DNA of 64,000 bases, taken from positions 873,001 to 937,000 of the forward strand of contig OX419762.1 of NCBI GenBank assembly GCA_948567375.1, written 5' to 3'. Under the pieces are notes generated by a model. It did no database searches and was not told the origin of the DNA. It was given only the letters and a program-made list of their open reading frames with translations. The position numbers and the translations under genes were made by a program. Of this stretch, positions 57,500 to 64,000 are shown in pieces (position 1 is the first letter of the stretch; each line of letters begins with the position of its first letter). The stretch comes from Lunularia cruciata (Eukaryota; Streptophyta; Marchantiopsida; Lunulariales; Lunulariaceae).

Positions 57500-60355
57500 T
57501 GTTGTCGGGAGAAAAGCCCACGTGTACCCTTGAGGCTTTTGGTGTGATAAATTTTCTTTTCTCTTTTATTTGTTGTAAGAAACAGGGATTTATGATAATA
57601 TGTCTCGGGTGTGGTTTTGCTACTTGGTTTTGGGAGAAAGTGAGGAGACAGAGAAGGGCTGAGGGTTTTCACAAAATGCCAAAAGATTTTGAGAGGGTTT
57701 GGCAGAGGATTTCGAGAGGAGTGGCAGAAATTTTCAGGAGAAGAAAGGAGTAGGGTTTTTTTTTTTGAAAAGGGACAGAGGAGTGTCGAGAGAGCAAGGG
57801 GTTTTTTTTTTTTTTTTTCAAGAATGACAGGAGGAGTTTGGGGGCAGAGGACAGAAGGTGGGCAGGAAGGAAGGGAATCGAAAGGGATTGGAATGATCAT
57901 GAAGGAGTAGTCAGGAAGGCTTTTTAGGGACAGAGGAAATTTCGAGTTGGACAGGAGAGGGTTTGGCAGGAGGAGAAATTCTCGAGAGGCTGGAGGGTTT
58001 GGACAGAGGAACACACACACAGAGGAAATTTCGAGTTGGACAAGAGAGGGTTTGGCAGGAGGAGAAATTCTCGAGAAGCTAGAGGGTTTGGACAGAGGAA
58101 CACACACAGGAGAGAAATTTTCGAGTTGGACAAGAGAGGGTTTGGCAGGAGGAGAAATTCTCGAGAAGCTGGAGGGTTTGGACAGAGGAACACACACAGG
58201 AGAGAAATTTTCGAGTTGGACAGGAGAGGGTTTGGCAGGAGGAGAAATTCTCGAGAAGCTGGAGGGTTTGGACAGAGGAACACACACAGGAGAGAAAATT
58301 TCAAGTTGGACAGGAGAGGGTTTGGCAAGAGGAGAAATTCTCGAGAGGCTGGAGGGTTTGGACAGAGGAACACACACACAGAGGAAATTTCGAGTTGGAC
58401 AGGAGAGGGTTTGGCAGGAGGAGAAATTCTCGAGAGGCTGGAGGGTTTGGACAGAGGAACACACACACAGAGGAAATTTCGAGTTGGACAAGAGAGGGTT
58501 TGGCAGGAGGAGAAATTCTCGAGAAGCTAGAGGGTTTGGACAGAGGAACACACACAGGAGAGAAATTTTCGAGTTGGACAAGAGAGGGTTTGGCAGGAGG
58601 AGAAATTCTCGAGAAGCTGGAGGGTTTGGACAGAGGAACACACACAGGAGAGAAATTTTTGAGTTGGACAGGAGAGGGTTTGGCAGGAGGAGAAATTCTC
58701 GAGAAGCTGGAGGGTTTGGACAGAGGAACACACACAGGAGAGAAAATTTCAAGTTGGACAGGAGAGGGTTTGGCAAGAGGAGAAATTCTCGAGAGGCTGG
58801 AGGGTTTGGACAGAGGAACACACACACAGAGGAAATTTTGAGTTGGACAGGAGAGGGTTTGGCAGGAGGAGAAATTCTCAAGAAGCTGGAGGGTTTGGAC
58901 AGAGGAACACACACAGGAGAGAAATTTTTGAGTTGGACAGGAGAGGGTTTGGCAGGAGGAGAAATTCTCGAGAAGCTGGAGGGTTTGGACAGAGGAACAC
59001 ACATAGGAGAGAAATTTTCGAGTTGGACAGGAGGGGGTTTGGCAGGAGGAGAAATTCTCGAGAAGCTGGAGGGTTTGGACAGAGGAACACACACACAGAG
59101 GAAATTTCGAGTTGGACAGGAGAGGGTTTGGCAGGAGGAGAAATTCTCAAGAAGCTGGAGGGTTTGGACAGAGGAACACACACAGGAGAGAAATTTTCGA
59201 GTTGGACAGGAGAGGGTTTGGCAGGAGGAGAAATTCTCGAGAAGCTGGAGGGTTTGGACAGAGGAACACACATAGGAGAGAAATTTTCGAGTTGGACAGG
59301 AGGGGGTTTGGCAGGAGGAGAAATTCTCGAGAAGCTGGAGGGTTTGGACAGAGGAACACACACAGGAGAGAAATTTTTGAGTTGGACAGGAGGGGGTTTG
59401 GCAGGAGGAGAAATTCTTGAGAAGCTGGAGGGTTTGGACAGAGGAACACACACAGAGGAGAGGAATTTTCGAGTTGGATAGGAAGGGGCTTGAAAGTGCA
59501 GGGCTGTGCTTGGACCAGGAGAGCAATTTCGAAATGTGAGAGTGCAGGCTGTGTTTGGACCAGGAGAGCAATTTCAAAATGTGAGAGTGCAGGGCTGTGC
59601 TTGGACCAGGAGAGCAATTTCAAAATGTGAGAGTGCAGGCTGTGTTTGGACCAGGAGAGGAATTTTGAAATGTGAGAGTGCAGGGCTGTGCTTGGACCAG
59701 GAGAGCAATTTCAAAATGTGAGAGTGCAGGCTGTGTTTGGACCAGGAGAGGAATTCTGAAATGTGAGAGTGCAGGGCTGTGTTTGGACCAGGAGAGGAAT
59801 TCTGAAATGTGAGAGTGCAGGGCTGTGCTTGGACCAGGAGAGGAATTCTGAAATGTGAGAGTGCAGGGCTGTGCTTGGACCAAGAGAGAAATTTTGAAAT
59901 GTGAGAGTGCAAGGCTGTGTTTGGACAGGATAGGAATTTTCGAAATGTGAAATGAGTCTTGGAAGCAGATTTGTGTTATGAATTGTGACTAGAGTTGAGG
60001 AAACTCCATTCTAGGATCTCTCAGTCTGGTCCAGGTGAAAAGCATAATTAAATGATCTGAGTGCCGGATTTATGTTCAGTTAGATCACTCAGTTGTTGTT
60101 TATTTTATTTTATCAAAGGGCCACCGGACCTAGGTCTATGAACTGCCAGATCCCGAACCATAGCTTGAACCTGACGAGAAAATAGGATATGAGACCAAGC
60201 AGAGGTAGAAACCATAACACCAACCTCGCATGACAAGATTGGTTTTACGAAAGTTAAGGATAAAACAAAACCTTCAGGGTGAGTCAACCTCAGAAAACTA
60301 AGCACAAGCAGCCATGTGCTCGGCGCACTCTCAAGACCGAACGTTCCCCACGACA
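57500..60355 (+). repeat. 3' LTR of element F
   Basis: 2,856 bp, starting TGTTGTCGGGA and ending ccccacgaca. It carries the same minisatellite (57,944-59,471, the same 1,527-bp span between first and last landmark as the 5' LTR) and a 46-bp array with one additional unit. A few substitutions and a one-base poly-T difference separate the two LTRs. Confidence 0.9.
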
Positions 60356-61483
60356 CCGGCTGAACCGATAGCCCATGGCCAACCAAGGTAATTGGAGATC
60401 CCAATCTCCCAAGTGGCCTCTCTGCAAACCATACTTTCGCAATCCTCTCTTCACCGTCTGAACCACTCTCTCCGCTAAGCCATTTGCCTCAGGGTGATCT
60501 CAGGATGTAGTATGATGATCAATCAAAGCCTTGTCACACAAGACCTAAAACTCTCCCAAGAACTCTGTACCCTGATCAGTCAAAACCTCAGCTGGTGCAC
60601 CAAAATGACTAAGAACTTGATCCAGGAACGAGTAAGCTGTCCCTTCACTAGACTTGTCAGGAAGTGCCACCAACTCAATCCACTTGGAGAAGTGCTCCAC
60701 CATCACCAAAACATACCGATGATGTCTCACAATCAGCGGTAAAGGTTTGGCAAAGTCCAAACTCCAACGGTAACCCAATCCCATGATAGGTAATGGGTGT
60801 AACTGTGGCATAGGAGCATTGAATGATGCTCTAACTCGGTCACAAACCACACATCTGGCAACAAACTGCTGTACCTCAGTCTGCATACCGCGCCACCAAT
60901 AATGACTCTGGAGTAAGCTATATGTACGCTTTACTCCAAAATGTCCTAGCTCCTCATGAGCATGACGGACCAACTGTGGTCTCTGTGATGGAAGTGGTAC
61001 TACTCGCACTCTACCATCCTCCCATACACGCAAAAGGTGTCTACCCTCCAATCTGAACCGTCTGGCTTGCTGAAGAACACGGTCTCTCTCCTTGGCCCCA
61101 ACTGTGCCACCCACAACACCAGTGCAAAGATAGTCCATCACTAAGACATCATCATGAATGTCTCGCTGAACTGTACCAATATCTTCACTCTCTGGATCTG
61201 TGACCTCAATAACTCCTCCTGTATGCGCTGAGAGAGATACCACCAAAGTCTCTACAAATATACACAGAAAGGCCGATGCATGCCAACCTGGCACCATCTC
61301 CTCATCTGTCTCACCATGCCAACGTGCTCCGGTCTGATCCTGCTGGCTGGGACATGGGTTTCTACTCAACCCATCTGCATCACGGTTCACCACTCCAGGT
61401 CTGTGAACAACCGTGAAATCATACTCCTGTAAAATCAGAGCCCATCGTGCAAGCTTCCCTGAAAGCTTGTCGGACTCCATCAA
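60356..61483 (-). CDS. MT-gypsy E RNase H end, linker, integrase zinc domain and core
   Basis: The open part 60,545-61,483 has 312 residues. Residues 12-41 end RNase H (HRPGVVNRDADGLSRNP). Residues ~42-165 form a family-specific linker without a recognised domain. Residues 174-214 form the HHCC zinc domain (HEELGHFGVKRTYSLLQSHY, then CVVC). The integrase core has Asp243 (SLDFAKP) and Asp303 (LTDQGTEFLGEF). A CAG-to-TAG stop follows at 60,545. Downstream to 60,356 the frame continues with the catalytic Glu (NGLAERVVQTVKRG) and is then cut by element F. Confidence 0.85.
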
Positions 61484-61540
61484 CCACTTCAGCGGCTGAT
61501 GATCAGTGATGAGAGTGAAGGGGTTACCAAATAGGTAACA

Positions 61541-62830
61541 TCAGAAATGTGCTACTGCCCAAACTGCTGCCAAGCACTCTCCCTCATATGAACTATACTT
61601 CGCCTCCGCTGAATTGTTGGAGCGACTAGCATAGGCCACCACAAACTCCTTCTCCTCATCATCATGTTGGGTGAGCACCGCTCCAAGCCCCAACATACTC
61701 CAATCAATGTGAACCTGAAATGGTCGTCCCCTGATCGGTCTCCTCAAAATAGGAGCAGATGTCAACCTCTCCTTGAGCTCTACAAAAGCTCTCTCCTGCT
61801 CATCTCCCCAACACCACTCATGTGTAAGCTTGGTCAGCTTTGTCAAGGCCTTGGCAATGGCGCTAAATCCTCTAACATAGCGGCAATAGAAGTTCGCCAA
61901 CCCAAGGAATGCTTGCACTCTGCTCACATCCGTAGGCCAAGGAATACGTGCAATAGCCTCCACCTTGGTCTGCTGGACACCAAGTCCTCTGGGGTAGATA
62001 GTGTGACCCAAATACTCAACCTGCTCGTGGAAGAACCTACACTTCCCAGGATGTAGTTTGAGTCCATGAGATCTCAACCTCTCAAACACCTCCAACAACT
62101 GTCTCTCATGCTCCTCCACAGTAGTGCTATAAACCAAAATGTCATCAATATAGCACCAAGCAAAATCCAATCCAGCTAGGATCCTATCCATGATCCTCTG
62201 GAACTCAGCAGGAGCGTTCTTTAACCCAAATGGTAAGAACCTCCACTGATATAACACATCCTTGCCGTGAGGATCAATAGCCCAAAATGCTGTCTTGGAC
62301 TTATCCTCCTCCCTGATCGGCAACTGATGATATCCCGCTCGAAGATCCAAAGTATTGAAGACCTTTGCATGCCCAATCGCATCAAAAATCTCCTCCGGTG
62401 TAGGCATGGCATACCGATCAGCCCTGGTCTATCGGTTGATAGGACGGTAATCTCCACACATCCGCCTATTTGTATAGTTGCCATGCATATCCTTCTTGGC
62501 TGGCATCACTGTCGCTGATGCATACTCTCCATGTGAAATCTCCACCAAACCAACCTCAAAAAGGTCACTACTTCGGCTCTGAATCAATGTCCTCTCCATA
62601 TCACTATATCAATAAGGACGTCAGAAAACAGGTGTGTCGCTAGTCAGCTCAATCCGTATACCAGGTCCCTTCAGAGCACCCAAATCCTTCATACTGAAGG
62701 CAAAACAACTTGTGTGACTCCTCAAGAACCTCCAAACCCTCCGTCTTTCCTCTCCAGTAAGCTTGGGTCCAAGATCTGGCTCCCAAGTATCCTCTGTAAC
62801 TGTAGTAGGAGTGGAAGACGTACTGACTGG
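61541..62830 (-). CDS. MT-gypsy E reverse transcriptase and RNase H
   Basis: The open 288-residue part (61,541-62,407) contains the palm motifs FNTLDLRAGYHQLPI, LPFGLKNAPAEFQ and YIDDILVYS (residues 86-89 are the catalytic YIDD, near 62,150), the thumb motif FLGLANFYCRYVRGFS, and RNase H starting FQVHIDWSMLGLGAVLTQ. The N-terminal fingers (RRMCGDYRPINR) precede it in the same frame after one CAG-to-TAG stop. Two more CGA-to-TGA stops lie near 62,610-62,630. Motifs and order are Ty3/gypsy. Conservation is high compared with copies A and B. Confidence 0.85.
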
Positions 62831-62833
62831 CTG

Positions 62834-63150
62834 CTACACTGGGCCCTTGGGAGCAATAGTGTCATGCTCCCGACCACTAGAGGTCCCAACCTCCGTGTGA
62901 AAAACTCCCTCCACTCTGGCTGCAAGCTCCACACGTCCTCTAGCTACATCCCATGTGGACCAAGGGTGTAATCCAAGTAGCCCACGCTCACCTGGATGGA
63001 CTCCAAGTAGACCACTCTCCCTAGTAGCTACTGGATGTGTCCCAAGAATACCATGTCCACTCGGTCCATCGCCCCCAGCATGTGCCTGAATCGTCTCGAT
63101 AGGCACAAGGCTCACAAGTGTCCGAGTGGTGATGCCTATCAAGCGCATCC
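62834..63150 (-). CDS. MT-gypsy E linker between methyltransferase and reverse transcriptase
   Basis: Gly/Pro/Arg-rich translation with short repeats of GLLGxHP. It is in frame with both neighbours, conserved in copies A and B, and matches no domain I know. It may be a flexible linker holding a protease cleavage site. Confidence 0.5.
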
Positions 63151-64000
63151 TACGCTGCTCTACCAAACCAAGGCTCACAATCCAGGTCAAACAGTTCAGG
63201 TCCATAGCCTAACCTAACACCTGACGCCTGGATGCCTCTAACACTACTAGAACAGCGGTAATACCGGTGCAAAAACCCATCGCCCGCTCTCTCTCATCAG
63301 CATTGGGCTCCACCAACTGCTGTAACTGTGAGTCCCAAACAAGTCCAGGTCCTCCCTCTCAAAAAGCATGAGAGCCCGGGAAACTCATGAGTGTGGGAAA
63401 TGCAGCTCTAGGCTGTCCAACTAGGTTCACCACTGCCATAGGTGACCTATCAGCCACTACCACTGTCTGAGACTGACGTCCAGCATCCAAGATATCATCA
63501 ACAAGAATGTGGTCTAGTCGTTGAATCCCATCATAACTACGCTGTAGAACCTCTCTGGGTAAAAGGTTCGTCCACCAAAGACGAAGACGATGAGCCCGTG
63601 ATCCCACTCTGGCTGCATCTAACAATACAGCAGGTCCCATCCAAGAATGGACCTGATGTGTACTCGCCACCACTCTAGTGCGAGAATCACCCAACAAAGG
63701 AACGTTCTCCAAAAGGTAAGCTGGAGAAACAGACTGATGAACCTGGAGATGTCATAATATCCGTAACATCTCCCAAAACACACCAGAACAAGGATCCTGA
63801 AGACCCAAACCATGGCCCGCATGTGTATGTCCCTGACATGGCCATCCAGAAATCACCAAGTGAACAGGCCCATGTCTCTCTAGGTCATGCGCCCCCAGTA
63901 AGGAAATGTCTCCTGGTAAGGCCTTTTGGTAACCTCTAACTGCTGACATCGGTAATAACTCCGGATACCGATAGGCCAAGTGTGCCACATGATGTAGAGA
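63150..64000 (-). CDS. MT-gypsy E DNMT3-like cytosine-5 DNA methyltransferase (partial)
   Basis: The product would transfer methyl groups to cytosine C5 in DNA. Visible motifs in order: HLVISGWPCQGHTHAGHGLG (motif IV with the Pro-Cys nucleophile, about 63,815-63,875), FWEMLRIL, YLLENVPLLGDS (motif VI, ENV), VLLDAARVGSRAHRLRLWWT followed by Asn-Leu (motif VIII, like the DNMT3 pattern DAxxxSxxHRxRxFWxNLP), a target-recognition-like stretch, then ERERAMGFCTGIT and LG(stop)AMDLNCLTWIV (motifs IX/X). Motif I lies outside the window, but copy A shows it (LELFGGIG). Three in-frame stops (near 63,752, 63,360 and 63,207) interrupt it, each explainable by CGA-to-TGA or CAG-to-TAG. It is in frame with the reverse transcriptase. 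DNMT3 is the closest match from memory; CMT or DRM are less likely from motif order and spacing. Confidence 0.85.

Larger units (their letters stand above)
51158..60355 (+). mobile_element. Non-autonomous LTR element F carrying host gene pieces
   Basis: It has two direct LTRs, a 3.5-kb interior, a primer site after the first LTR and a purine-rich tract before the second. The target duplication is ccgg (51,154-51,157 and 60,356-60,359), and copies A and B show the empty site (gcttgccggctgaac in B). It is inserted in the integrase of MT-gypsy E in the opposite orientation. The interior encodes Gag fused to ESF1-like and kinesin-14-like segments and has no protease, reverse transcriptase, RNase H or integrase, so it depends on another element. 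The LTRs are nearly identical, so the insertion is recent. Confidence 0.9.
50244..64000 (-). mobile_element. MT-gypsy copy E (youngest copy, partial at window end)
   Basis: Minus strand, reading from 64,000 down: methyltransferase, variable linker, reverse transcriptase, RNase H, linker, integrase core, then the nested element F (51,158-60,355), then the rest of integrase with PHD finger, a polypurine tract and R1. All open segments share one reading frame once F and its 4-bp duplication are removed, so the family encodes a single polyprotein. About ten nonsense codons break it, and I see no frameshift. Upstream parts (gag, protease, methyltransferase motif I) lie beyond the window. Confidence 0.85.

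Noticed and set aside
1-64000. tRNA, rRNA or other structured RNA genes
   Set aside because: I noticed no convincing T-loop motif with matching arms or rRNA-like block while reading; a covariance-model scan would be needed to exclude them.

Overview
The window is repeat-rich nuclear DNA of a land plant, probably one with a large genome. It holds almost nothing but LTR retrotransposons, nested in each other and at different stages of decay. I saw no bacterial-style genes, rRNA, tRNA or CRISPR array. The plant assignment rests on Ty3/gypsy elements with a tRNA-Met-like primer site, many solo LTRs, and captured pieces resembling plant ESF1 and kinesin-14. I cannot name the species.

The main actor is one Ty3/gypsy family, called MT-gypsy here. 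It is present as copy A (8.3-19.6 kb, minus), copy B (29.6-37.1 kb, minus), 5' half C (46.2-50.2 kb, plus) and copy E (50.2 kb to beyond the window end, minus). Combining the copies, the order is: leader or LTR, tRNA-Met-like primer site, gag with two zinc knuckles, protease, DNMT3-like cytosine-5 DNA methyltransferase, reverse transcriptase, RNase H, a linker, integrase and a C-terminal PHD finger. The element would therefore carry both a DNA-methylation writer and a chromatin reader. In E all visible parts, from the methyltransferase to the PHD finger, stay in one reading frame over about 4.5 kb once the nested element is removed. About ten nonsense codons break that frame, and those I could reconstruct are explained by C-to-T or G-to-A transitions.

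Nested in the integrase of E is a young LTR element, F (51,158-60,355), with 2.8-kb LTRs, a CCGG target duplication, a primer site and a polypurine tract. It has no protease, reverse transcriptase or integrase. Its single long frame joins a Gag with a zinc knuckle to segments resembling two host proteins: the C-terminal part of the ribosome-biogenesis factor ESF1 and the neck region of a kinesin-14. Its LTRs contain an 89/90-bp minisatellite and a 46-bp tandem array.

The rest by position: 0-1.9 kb, a coiled-coil reading frame with stops running into an LTR (family S2); 2-7.3 kb, a decayed Ty3/gypsy element on plus; 20-21.2 kb, coiled-coil remnants; 21.3-29.2 kb, AT-rich sequence with solo LTRs (family S1) at each end and a small GC-richer island at 25.5-25.9 kb; 37.1-37.9 kb, a foreign gag fragment fused to copy B; 39.4 kb, a perfect-looking foldback; 40.9-46.2 kb, a decayed minus-strand gypsy element broken by S1 LTRs and by a short promoter-like block with a 60-bp tandem array of heat-shock-element motifs. 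Solo S2 LTRs sit inside copy A's methyltransferase and inside copy B.
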